Assembly (NCBI GenBank): GCA_021785155.1
Contig: JAJYGE010000140.1
Location: forward strand, 1-9,211
Source of the DNA: Planctomycetota bacterium
GTDB lineage: Bacteria; Planctomycetota; Phycisphaerae; WQYP01
DNA: 9,211 nt
Reading direction: 5' to 3'
The notes under the pieces were generated by a model. The model had not been told where the DNA came from. It saw only the letters and a program-made list of their open reading frames with translations, and did not search any database. The position numbers and the translations under genes were made by a program. Numbering within the stretch: position 1 is the stretch's first letter; every line of letters starts with the position of its first letter. Of the stretch, positions 1 to 7,531 are shown piece after piece.

Positions 1-816
1 CTTACGCTGCCGCAGGCCCAGCACATAAAGCAATTCCAGGCCATCCTGAACTTCATAAATCGGATCATTGGCATAACTGATACGAATGGTATCACCGATG
101 CCGTTGGCCAGCAGGGTGCCCAGTGGAACCACACTGCGGATCGTGCCGGTTTCCTTGGGGCCGGCGTGGGTCACGCCCAGATGCAGCGGGTGATCAAAGC
201 GTTTGGAAATTTCAGTATAAGCGTCAATAACCAGAATCGGATCAATGGATTTGGCGGATATCACGATGTCATGAAAATTCCGTTCATAGAATATGTCCAG
301 ATACTCTTCCAATTTGGTAATCATAATGGCCAGAATATGCCCATGTCGGTTGTCACCAAAAACACCGCCCAGTTCGCGCATGCGCTTCTGCTTGTCTTTG
401 CGTTCAACAATAGACCCTTCATTGACGCCAATACGAATCGGCAGTTTGCGCTCTTTGCACGCGTCAATCACTGTTTCCACCTGTTTGCGATCATTGATGT
501 TGCCGGGATTCAGGCGAATTTTGCTTACGCCGGCTTCAATGGCCTCCAATGCGCGCTGGAAGTGAAAATGCACATCCGCCACGATCGGCACATGCACCTG
601 CTTCATGATTTCTTTCAGCGCTTCGGTGTCTTTACGCTCCGGCACCGCCACACGGACAATATCCGCACCGCCGGCGGCGAGTTTGTTAATCTCCCGCACG
701 CAATTATCAATATCATGCGTATAGCCGCTGGTCATGGACTGCACCACCACCGGAGCATCGCCGCCAATGGGCACATTTCCAACCATTACCTGCCGGGTTT
801 TCCGCCGGGAAATCAT
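1..816 (-). CDS. ispG: 4-hydroxy-3-methylbut-2-enyl diphosphate synthase (IspG/GcpE), partial at left edge
   Basis: IspG converts 2-C-methyl-D-erythritol 2,4-cyclodiphosphate to HMBPP in the cytosolic MEP isoprenoid pathway, using a [4Fe-4S] cluster. The minus strand is open for 272 codons from ATG at 816 to the window edge. TIM-barrel motifs appear in the expected order: QSMT (residues 26-29), ADIVRVAVP (51-59), VADVHFHF (79-86), KIRLNPGNI (99-107), RIGVNEGS (128-135), then HLGVTHAGPKETG and NGIGDTIRIS near the end of the visible part. The cluster-binding cysteines lie in the C-terminal domain, which is outside the window, so completeness cannot be judged; E. coli IspG is about 372 residues. 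The start is supported by AAGGAG at 824-829, 7 bases upstream. THAGP rather than the enterobacterial TEAGG matches planctomycete relatives from memory. The gene reads leftwards and shares no operon with the other genes here. Confidence 0.95.
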   Translation of the reverse strand, partial: MISRRKTRQVMVGNVPIGGDAPVVVQSMTSGYTHDIDNCVREINKLAAGGADIVRVAVPERKDTEALKEIMKQVHVPIVADVHFHFQRALEAIEAGVSKIRLNPGNINDRKQVETVIDACKERKLPIRIGVNEGSIVERKDKQKRMRELGGVFGDNRHGHILAIMITKLEEYLDIFYERNFHDIVISAKSIDPILVIDAYTEISKRFDHPLHLGVTHAGPKETGTIRSVVPLGTLLANGIGDTIRISYANDPIYEVQDGLELLYVLGLRQRK

Positions 817-1118
817 CAAAATTCTCCTTGGACGTCCTGATCCATTCCACGCGGCAACATCCGCGAACATACAACCATCAATTATAATGCTTCAAGCGCT
901 ATTACGAAAGAAGGGCTGGTTGTCACAACGCCGAGGGGGTGTGGCAATAAATCCGGGCAGTGTAACGGGGCACCCCATCCCCTTTTAGCCGCGTGTGCTT
1001 GCACCGCGCGTTTTGCGCGGAAAATCCACGGGTGCCCGGAAATATTGCCACGCCGTGTGAAAGGAGAAGCTGTGTTCAAGATGAGAGTAGGTCTCTCGCA
1101 GTCGGGTGTCGCAGCGCA
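817..1118. other. Non-coding stretch between ispG and the integrase remnant
   Basis: About 300 bases with no convincing gene on either strand. It contains the ispG ribosome binding site and candidate promoter. It also holds a perfect GC-rich inverted repeat, CCGCGC at 1004-1009 with GCGCGG at 1015-1020, around a 5-base loop. On the plus strand this hairpin is followed by AAAAT and on the minus strand by no T tract, so it is not a normal intrinsic terminator in either direction. The frame that later becomes integrase is open back to 993, but its translation before about 1119 does not look like integrase. It is probably non-coding sequence joined to the fragment by a deletion. Confidence 0.5.
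881..909 (-). promoter_or_regulatory. Candidate ispG promoter
   Basis: The minus strand has a perfect TATAAT at 886-881. The hexamer 17 bases upstream (909-904, TTTCGT) is a poor -35 match. Transcription from here would give a leader of about 58 bases before the ispG ATG at 816. The call rests mainly on the -10 box and its position. Confidence 0.35.
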
Positions 1119-1559
1119 TCAGCCAACCTTCGCACCCTTTTGAATAAGGTCATCCATCGCGCCGGTCTCAAGCCGTGGCCGAAGCTGTGGCATAACATGC
1201 GCACCAGCCGGCAGACAGAACTCGCGGAGCAGTTCCCGATGCAGGTGGTGTGCTCATGGATCGGCAATTCCGCCGCCGTCGCCCGCGACCACTATCTTCA
1301 GGTCACAGACGATCATTTTGCCCGCGCCGGCAAAATGGTGCCCGAAGTGGAAGCGGCGCGCAAAGCGGCGCGCAGTGCGAGCGCAGGCGAGCGCACCGAA
1401 GCGCAAAGCGAAAAAGCCCCAAGCCCCGAAAACCACAAAAATAGCGGTAATTGCGCCCCAGTGCGCCCCAGTGCGCGGACGAAAAAAACAACCCATTGGG
1501 CGGTGAGGGACTCGAACCCCCGACATCCGCGGTGTAAGCACGGCGCTCTAACCAACTGA
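1119..1559 (+). pseudogene. Tyrosine recombinase/integrase, C-terminal remnant next to a tRNA gene
   Basis: The plus-strand frame encodes the end of a phage-type tyrosine integrase. It reads NLRTLLNKVIHRAGLKPWPK, then LWHNMRTSRQTELAEQFP, then VVCSWIGNSAAVARDHYLQV. Visible catalytic elements are the HxxR box (His 1191-1193, Arg 1200-1202), the WIGNS segment and the nucleophile Tyr at 1293-1295. The N-terminal DNA-binding domain and the first catalytic Arg are absent; upstream sequence in the three plus frames does not supply them. Full planctomycete integrases of this type are, from family knowledge, about 350-420 residues, so the gene is a truncated, presumably inactive remnant. Downstream of Tyr the frame stays open through a charged Ala/Lys-rich tail, then enters the antisense strand of the tRNA-Val gene (AVRDSNPRHPRCKH is antisense tRNA) and stops at 1557-1559. 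The start is unknown; the frame is open back to 993. Family assignment is secure; pseudogene status is likely. Confidence 0.8.
1453..1476. repeat. Short tandem repeat, 2.4 copies of GCGCCCCAGT
   Basis: The 10-base unit GCGCCCCAGT occupies 1453-1462 and 1463-1472, followed by GCGC at 1473-1476. It lies inside the tail of the integrase frame, 20 bases before the 3' end of the tRNA gene. That is a suitable place for integrase arm-type binding sites, but it could equally be slippage in a non-conserved tail. Confidence 0.6.
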
Positions 1560-1570
1560 GCTAACCGCCC
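1497..1570 (-). tRNA. tRNA-Val (anticodon UAC)
   Basis: The minus strand folds into a complete 74-base cloverleaf. The acceptor stem is GGGCGGT with ACCGCCC, the D arm is GCTC/GAGC, the anticodon stem is CCGTG/CGCGG (one G-U pair) around loop CTTACAC, and the T arm is GGGGG/CCCTC around TTCGAGT. The anticodon TAC reads valine GUA codons, with wobble. The discriminator base is A (1497). CCA is not encoded, so it must be added after transcription. Just downstream is a run of seven T (1488-1482 on the minus strand), which may end transcription although no strong hairpin precedes it. The integrase remnant abuts its 3' end on the opposite strand, the usual arrangement when a tRNA 3' end served as attachment site. 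The gene is intact. Confidence 0.95.
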
Positions 1571-1587
1571 GATTCATTAAATAGAAT

Positions 1588-1604
1588 AGCGGATTTTCTC
1601 CGCT
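1588..1604 (-). other. Inverted repeat upstream of tRNA-Val, weak terminator candidate
   Basis: AGCGGA (1588-1593) and TCCGCT (1599-1604) form a 6-bp stem with a 5-base loop. On the minus strand it is followed by ATTCTATTTA, only loosely T-rich. It could end transcription coming from the DUF748 operon before the tRNA, but the short stem and interrupted T stretch make this weak. Confidence 0.3.
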
Positions 1605-1712
1605 TCAGCCACTGTCGTCCCAAGTCTTGGCACGTACCGCGAAACACACCCCGCAGTTATTTTCCAGCCCCCCAGCGAGGCGCAATTTCACCATGCGACA
1701 TCGGCGAGCAAA

Positions 1713-1979
1713 TTAAAGCGAACACAGCCAGCGAGCCAGATGGTCCAATTGCTGGTTGCTGGTGAGATTTGCGGCATTGTCGAGTTGTCCGTTAGATAAC
1801 AACTTCCAAATTTCTTCCGCCATCTTGGCTTCAATGGCTGAACCCACGAAAAAGGACTTGGGCCGTAAACCAATTTCCGCGAATGCGGCTTGAATTCGCA
1901 GAAGGGCAGTGCGGGCGGTTTTCCAGTGTTCAGGCAATATTCGCCATCCACTTCCGCTTGTGGTGCCGCTACCTGGCAC
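1713..1979 (-). CDS. Doubtful small hypothetical protein downstream of the DUF748 gene
   Basis: A minus-strand frame of up to 88 codons after a possible GTG start at 1979, overlapping the DUF748 stop by 11 bases, with its stop at 1715-1713. I recognise no family. The product would be mostly helical with amphipathic stretches (TARTALLRIQAAFAEIGL, then AIEAKMAEEIWKLLSNGQ, then QLDHLARWLCSL). This looks more protein-like than the competing frame (1688-1987), which is rich in Trp, Cys and Pro without pattern. There is no clear ribosome binding site before GTG 1979 or before the alternative TTG at 1937. It could be a small third gene of the operon, the end of a decayed gene, or chance. The rest of 1571-1968 shows nothing coding. 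Confidence 0.3.
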   Translation of the reverse strand: MPGSGTTSGSGWRILPEHWKTARTALLRIQAAFAEIGLRPKSFFVGSAIEAKMAEEIWKLLSNGQLDNAANLTSNQQLDHLARWLCSL

Positions 1980-4900
1980 GCACCCATGTGATGACCGCAT
2001 CACCGCCCTGCGGGGAATTGGCCACAATATATTGCGGGTACACAATATGCACGCGGCGATTGGGGTGATCAAAACCGGCGGCGAACAAAGCCGCCTTAAT
2101 TTCCGACAGCCGCTTCCGGGCGATGGCGATCATGATGCCACGGGTGCGGCGACCGGCGTCGCGGTTTGCGCCGGGAGCGAGCATATTGGCGATGTAAGTC
2201 ATGGCCAACTGGGTACGGGCGATTTTCGCGTCCAGCCGTGCCACACGGACGGTTCCATCAGTAATAGCCGTGCGCGAAAGACGTATCGCCAACGAGCCGC
2301 GCAGTGTGCCAACCGCCTGCCGCCGCTGAATCAACAGGTGATCATGTCTTTCTTGCAGCGCAGAAATCATTTGCAGACATTGACTGCGTGTGGGGTTGGC
2401 GCGAATCGCGGCAATGGCAATATCCGCCGTGGAAATGTGCTGCCGGACAATTACCTGCATGGAATCGTGCCGCCGCATCCGTCGGCCCATCGCTTGCAAT
2501 ATTTTCCAATCGTGTAACGTTAACGTGGTGGAACCGGGGGCGAATCCCAGCTTCACGGGTGGCTCTTTGACGGCCTCTAATTTGCCTGAACCAAAAAGGC
2601 CCGCCAGGCCACCGGCAAGTTTCAACGGTGAATCGGCAATACCGACCGCGACTACCTGCGCCATATCTGTGACGAATTGGCCGGTAAGGGCGGAGTGTGA
2701 AAAATTCCCGCCCTTAACACGTACGGATAGAGGAAAGGTAATTGAGCCGTCGGGAGCTTCAACGGCTGCGATGGCGACATTCAGCGGTGCCGGCAAATTC
2801 AGCAACTTTGCCAGGAATCCGTGCGGTGGCTCGGACAAATTCAAGTTGGAGAATACCAGCTTGGTGTGAATATCCGCATGATTGTCGGCATGAAATCGAA
2901 TATCGCTGGAACTGTCAAAGGTGCCCCCGGAAAGCGTCACACCGTACTGTTTCGCAAGGGGTTGAAGTTCCGCGAGATACACGCCATTGAGCGATGTCTT
3001 ACACCAGCCTTGCGGGTGTGGGTATAAATATATTTGTCCATCCCCGGAAAACTGGGAAAAAAGCGGCCCTTGTTTTCCCGCCGGCTGATGTCCATCCAAC
3101 GTGCGAACGGCGCTTCCGCGCGGAAGGCTGGTAGCAACCGGGGCATGAATTGCGATACCCAGCGGTTGCGATTGCGGTCGCGGTTGCAGCGGACGGACGG
3201 CACCGGCATACGCAATGACATTAAACCGAATCGGCATACGTTTCATCAGCGGGACGGTGCCGACGTTGTGCACTTGTGCTTCCAGGCCGGTAAGGGGAAT
3301 ACAAATCTGCGGAACACAGGTGCGGTCAATGTACCGGGCATGAACGCCGCTGATGATCAGTCGCTTGATCAGAATCGCGGGGAACCGTGCATGGTTTGCC
3401 ACCGCGCGCGTGGTTGAAGATTCAACGGCGGCAAGTTTCGTACCGGAATGCCCGACAGTTGGCGCAACTTTCGCCCGATGCTTGTGGCTGTCCACAGGCG
3501 GCGGCGACCTCGACGCATTGACGACGCCAGGATCGACCACCTTCATCGTCACCTTGATTTTCACTTTTGGCAGCGCGGATTGGAGGGTCTTTTCGGCGGC
3601 GGCCTTGGACATGCCTGAACCGGATTTAAGTAGCATACCCAGAACATGTAAGCCCGCGATGTCGCGGGTAATCCGAATAGTGGGCGTTCGGATATTCAGC
3701 AACGCAATGGTAAGCGCCGATAGGCTCGGCTGCACCTTGATGTTCTCGGCATCCAATTCCGCCACACCCGCCAATACCGGGCCATGAGGTTGCGCGGTGA
3801 ATGCGAGATGGGAGACTTTGACTGTGGCCATGAACTGGCGATGGAAATTGAAATCCACAGGGGATCGGCGGTCCATTTGCAATGCCACCGCGCCATCGAC
3901 GGAAAGTTGTCCTTCCTTTAAGGCATTAACATCAACATGCCGGGCCAGCGCTGGAATCACCCGGGCCAGTCCCGTGCCGCGAATACCAGTGATCAACATG
4001 TGAACCTTGCCACGGGGATGATTGGCGAAGGGTTTAAGATGAAAGGCCATATCAACATGCCGGGCGATGCTGTTGACCCCGCCGGTAAGTTGCAGCGCAA
4101 TGGCCGGGGCGCTGGCCGGCGAGGTTCCCAGACAGCGTACCGGTGCGGTGTTGCGCAGATCAAGTCCGGTGATGTTGACGGATTGATCCTCCGGCAGCAG
4201 TCCGGTCAGCACAATATCCGCCGCTCGCAAATTCAGTTGCGTAAGCGTGATAAGCGGTAAGTGCGTGGGAATAATGGAAAACGACCTGTTCGCCAATTTG
4301 GAGGCGCGTCCCAATCCGGAACCTGACGGTTGGGCATTGAGATGTTTGCCGATGTTGATTCCACAGATCGACCACACCCCGCCGTGGTGGTCGATGCGGA
4401 TCGTCTTAAGATTCGCATCAATGGAATGGATAGCCACAACATGCCGCGGCAGATTCAAGCGGTCGAAATGAATCGCCGCGCGTGGCAACAGCAGCAGATT
4501 GCCCGGTTGGGAAGCGGTGGCGGGGCGAACAATATACAAATTTCCGATGCCCAGAGTTCCCGCCGCCGAGCCATCCGCCAGATGTGTAATATTCGCATGT
4601 AGTGAGGCACTGAGGTTCTCGCCACCGGGGAGAAATGCGATACCCTGCGGCAGATAGCTGCTGATAACCCGCCCATGCAGACCTGTGGCGCGCAGATGTA
4701 TATTGGCCTCAAGGGCGTGCAATGGTACAGAGAATGAGCCGCGGATATGTATTGCATCCGCCAGAGCGGCTGAGGAAAGCGCCGCTTGCAGCCTGCCGAC
4801 AGGTGGATGGCGATGGCCAAAATACGCATTGGTAATCACTGCGTTCGCGTGGAGGCGCACATCGACGGGGCGGAAGACAGCATGGTCCGTCCAGTGCAGA

Positions 4901-7518
4901 ATTGCGTGTGAAAGCGTGATGGATTTCACCGCCGCCCGAAGGGGTGTTGCAGCCTGCACAGGACTTGGGGGAATCCCGATGGTGGATATTCCTGCGGATG
5001 TTTTGGGCAACAGTTCAATTCCGCATAGTGCGAGGTTCCCATTGCGCAATCGGGTGAGGTGCAAATGCGGTTGATTGATGAGCACACGTTGGGCGGAGAA
5101 TTCACCCTGCCGCGCCGAGACATGGGCCATTCTGAATTCCCCGACGGAAGCCAATAATTGCGCACCTTGCCGCAATCGGAGTTTCGTAATCTGTATGCCT
5201 CCGGAGATTTTTCCATCATGTAGTGAAACATGGGCGGCCAGAAGTCCGCTTAATGTGCCATTGTCCAGCCGGGGCAGAATGCCCAGCGGCTTGAGATAAG
5301 GCGTAAGGCGCTGTAAATCAATACCGGTACTTACAATGTGCAGGGAGGTTTGAAGGCTGCGTTTTTCCGGGTTCAGTGCGCCTTGCACGTCCAATTGTTG
5401 GATGACACCGGGTGCCTGCAACCATGCCTTCAGCGTTCCCACGCCATGGGCGGCGGATTGGCCGGAAAGGTCTAAAATGAAATGATTCAACACCAGGCCG
5501 GCGTGGCTGATTCCGATGCGTGTGGGGGGCGTGGCATGTTGATCATCAAAGCCGATGCGAATTCCGGACCAGGTGAAGTGATCAATCTGTAATCGCGGCA
5601 TATACGCCGCAGCGACGCGCGCGGGCAAAGTGGCGGCGTGAATCGGCGGGCGAATCGTGCCGTCAGGCTTGTTCGCTGCTGTAGCCGACACCGGTGATGG
5701 GCGGGATCGTTGGCTCTGTATACGCAGGCCGAGAACAGAAAAATGCCCTGATGCTTCGCGGAAAACATCGCATGCCGGGCCGACAATATCCAAGGACCCG
5801 ATTTCCAATCTGCCGGTGGATGGATTCACGCGTACTTTGCCGACATCAATATGCTTAAAATCGCAGAGTGTGGTTTTGCCATCTCGGTAATTCAGATGAT
5901 CCAGATGTACATCGGCGGCCACCGCGCCATCGGCCAGAGTGGTCATGGCACCGGAAATATCCATATTGAAGCGGGCGGATTTTAATTCGCTTTTTAATCC
6001 GGCGGCGGATAAGTATGGAGCCAGTGCCGCACATGTAATCCGCGATGCGGCCAGATGCAATGCCAGCGTGCGGGTTTGGGCAAACGGCAACATGCCGCCG
6101 GAAATATCAATCGCGCCGGCAATGCCCGGTGCCGCCCCAGAACCGGAAATGGTCAGCTTCTGCCCGGGTGCTCCGGGCAGGCCGCCGGTGCTTACCACCT
6201 CCAACGTGTTGATATTGAGCTGCAGTTTGGCGCGGGGCGTTACCGCGGCATCACGGAACACGGCCTTAAACCCATGTAATTCCAGTCGATCCACCGAATA
6301 GGTATAACTGCCCGCATTTTTCAGTTGCACCTTTGGCAACCCCGGAAGGTGCAGTGGAATAGGGGGGCCTTTTTCAGGGGTGCCCACCTCCGGCACAAGA
6401 CGTTTACCGCTGGTCGCAATACGCCGCAATAATTCCAGCCCCGCAAAGTGGAACCGGTCATTTTTGTCACGACCGGCGTTAAGCGTGACGCCATTGATGG
6501 ACACGGTTTGCACATCGGCGAGGTTGCCGGTCAATCGCCCCTGGGCGATGAGTTTCTCAATACCCAATGCGGGGCGGCCACCGGAACTGAGAATAAAATG
6601 GTTCAGGGCGAAGTGCGCCGCAATTTCCTGCTGGCCGGATGGCTTACTGGTTGTGACATGTAAAGCCAGCGTGCTGTCGGCACTTAAGGAAAGGACTTTC
6701 GCCTCCGGCCTGAATCCCAATGCGGTCAGATACCCGGCAGCGGGTTGCAGGTGCAAACCCCGCATGAAAATATGGGATGTGGCCAGTAAAGCGCTGGGCC
6801 GCGTGGTTAATGATCCGTTTATGTGCAGGACATCCACAAAATCCGAGGACCAGAGATCAAGACGAAATGCCGTCGCGCCGTGTCGCCGCCCCAGGTGGGA
6901 CACACGGACATTCAGCGTAATGCCCAGGCGTACCGCTGGATGGACGCTGTCATCTATGACATGCAGCCGCAGGTGTTCAATGCGAAACGCCTCCACGCGC
7001 AGGGGCGCGGCCAGGCTGATGCCGGCTTTGCTTCCATTGTGATTCACCGGCGTCGATGGGGAACCGTTGGAATGGGATAATAGGGCATCCAGCAATGGAC
7101 AATTCCCATTGGCCGAGCGCCGCACAAACAGATTGCTGCCATCCGCCATCACCCTGCGAACATACAGCCGCCCACGAAACAGATCAAATATAGATATATC
7201 ACCATGGCAATATGGAATATCGATTATGTCCGGGCCGCCCCGGATCGGGCGTATCTTCAGACCCCAGATTGCCGCGTCACCGCCGAGCACATCAAGTTTT
7301 ATATCGTTATAACGCGCGGTGAGTTTGTAGTGGCCCAGCACATGCTCCAGCACCGCCGGAAAGATAAATATCAGCGCCACGCGAAGCAGCAGCAGCACGC
7401 CGGCGGTAATCACCATCGCCCATACACCCCGGCGGCGAAAAGCCGCAAAACGCGCGGAGCGGCCGGATTTGATCGGGTCCGGCGTTCGGGAAGCGGCGGG
7501 GTTTGGCGTATCGGTCAT
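1969..7518 (-). CDS. Giant AsmA-like protein, DUF748 family, membrane-anchored
   Basis: 1849 residues. A basic N-terminus (residues 19-30, RRR at 28-30) precedes one membrane segment at about 31-54, giving an N-in anchor with the rest in the periplasm. The body is predicted beta-rich. It holds six diverged copies of a two-part module starting near 110, 328, 567, 803, 1024 and 1263. Part A follows the pattern 'P, hydrophobic alternation, R, G, L-x-L-x-G-(I/L)-x-L', as in LHLTRLRNGNLALCGIEL. After a Pro-rich linker, part B has alternating hydrophobics, often with Asp, as in RLELHGFKAVFRD. The C-terminal part carries further DUF748 hallmarks: LLNLPAPLNVAIAAVE, DGSITFPL (from 1590), GFAPGSTTLT (Phe 1659), then a helical, possibly coiled-coil stretch (about 1690-1800) and a final strand region. 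Known DUF748/AsmA-like proteins act in envelope biogenesis; YdbH, TamB and YhdP are implicated in phospholipid transport between membranes. The start is fixed by GGAGG at 7527-7531, 8 bases upstream, and by ATGA overlap with the preceding gene. Family confident; function inferred. Confidence 0.9.
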   Translation of the reverse strand: MTDTPNPAASRTPDPIKSGRSARFAAFRRRGVWAMVITAGVLLLLRVALIFIFPAVLEHVLGHYKLTARYNDIKLDVLGGDAAIWGLKIRPIRGGPDIIDIPYCHGDISIFDLFRGRLYVRRVMADGSNLFVRRSANGNCPLLDALLSHSNGSPSTPVNHNGSKAGISLAAPLRVEAFRIEHLRLHVIDDSVHPAVRLGITLNVRVSHLGRRHGATAFRLDLWSSDFVDVLHINGSLTTRPSALLATSHIFMRGLHLQPAAGYLTALGFRPEAKVLSLSADSTLALHVTTSKPSGQQEIAAHFALNHFILSSGGRPALGIEKLIAQGRLTGNLADVQTVSINGVTLNAGRDKNDRFHFAGLELLRRIATSGKRLVPEVGTPEKGPPIPLHLPGLPKVQLKNAGSYTYSVDRLELHGFKAVFRDAAVTPRAKLQLNINTLEVVSTGGLPGAPGQKLTISGSGAAPGIAGAIDISGGMLPFAQTRTLALHLAASRITCAALAPYLSAAGLKSELKSARFNMDISGAMTTLADGAVAADVHLDHLNYRDGKTTLCDFKHIDVGKVRVNPSTGRLEIGSLDIVGPACDVFREASGHFSVLGLRIQSQRSRPSPVSATAANKPDGTIRPPIHAATLPARVAAAYMPRLQIDHFTWSGIRIGFDDQHATPPTRIGISHAGLVLNHFILDLSGQSAAHGVGTLKAWLQAPGVIQQLDVQGALNPEKRSLQTSLHIVSTGIDLQRLTPYLKPLGILPRLDNGTLSGLLAAHVSLHDGKISGGIQITKLRLRQGAQLLASVGEFRMAHVSARQGEFSAQRVLINQPHLHLTRLRNGNLALCGIELLPKTSAGISTIGIPPSPVQAATPLRAAVKSITLSHAILHWTDHAVFRPVDVRLHANAVITNAYFGHRHPPVGRLQAALSSAALADAIHIRGSFSVPLHALEANIHLRATGLHGRVISSYLPQGIAFLPGGENLSASLHANITHLADGSAAGTLGIGNLYIVRPATASQPGNLLLLPRAAIHFDRLNLPRHVVAIHSIDANLKTIRIDHHGGVWSICGINIGKHLNAQPSGSGLGRASKLANRSFSIIPTHLPLITLTQLNLRAADIVLTGLLPEDQSVNITGLDLRNTAPVRCLGTSPASAPAIALQLTGGVNSIARHVDMAFHLKPFANHPRGKVHMLITGIRGTGLARVIPALARHVDVNALKEGQLSVDGAVALQMDRRSPVDFNFHRQFMATVKVSHLAFTAQPHGPVLAGVAELDAENIKVQPSLSALTIALLNIRTPTIRITRDIAGLHVLGMLLKSGSGMSKAAAEKTLQSALPKVKIKVTMKVVDPGVVNASRSPPPVDSHKHRAKVAPTVGHSGTKLAAVESSTTRAVANHARFPAILIKRLIISGVHARYIDRTCVPQICIPLTGLEAQVHNVGTVPLMKRMPIRFNVIAYAGAVRPLQPRPQSQPLGIAIHAPVATSLPRGSAVRTLDGHQPAGKQGPLFSQFSGDGQIYLYPHPQGWCKTSLNGVYLAELQPLAKQYGVTLSGGTFDSSSDIRFHADNHADIHTKLVFSNLNLSEPPHGFLAKLLNLPAPLNVAIAAVEAPDGSITFPLSVRVKGGNFSHSALTGQFVTDMAQVVAVGIADSPLKLAGGLAGLFGSGKLEAVKEPPVKLGFAPGSTTLTLHDWKILQAMGRRMRRHDSMQVIVRQHISTADIAIAAIRANPTRSQCLQMISALQERHDHLLIQRRQAVGTLRGSLAIRLSRTAITDGTVRVARLDAKIARTQLAMTYIANMLAPGANRDAGRRTRGIMIAIARKRLSEIKAALFAAGFDHPNRRVHIVYPQYIVANSPQGGDAVITWVRAR

Positions 7519-7531
7519 TGCTGTATCCTCC
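7515..7531 (-). promoter_or_regulatory. ATGA translational coupling junction with internal ribosome binding site
   Basis: The lipoprotein stop TGA (7517-7515) shares bases with the DUF748 start ATG (7518-7516). GGAGG (7531-7527) lies 8 bases before the start, inside the last codons of the lipoprotein gene. This points to one transcript and linked synthesis of the two proteins. Confidence 0.85.

Noticed and set aside
166..840. Long plus-strand open frame (about 224 codons) over ispG
   Set aside because: It is the complementary shadow of ispG. The minus strand encodes clear IspG motifs throughout, and the plus translation has no recognisable domain.
1004..1020. Perfect GC-rich hairpin as intrinsic terminator
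   Set aside because: No T tract follows the stem on either strand, and no gene ends close by on the plus strand.
993..1118. Upstream part of the frame that continues into the integrase
   Set aside because: Its translation does not resemble integrase and has a high Arg/Cys content. The similarity begins only near NLRT, so this part is treated as fused non-coding sequence.
1072..1143. Small plus-strand ORF with GTG start and an AGGAGA ribosome binding site 7 bases upstream
   Set aside because: Only 23 residues, no recognisable sequence, and it stops inside the integrase-similar stretch in a different frame. A good ribosome binding site match by chance is likely.
1254..1555. Several minus-strand ORFs opposite the integrase tail and tRNA
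   Set aside because: They are Arg/Ala/Phe-rich shadows of a GC-rich, purine-biased tail, and some run through the tRNA gene.
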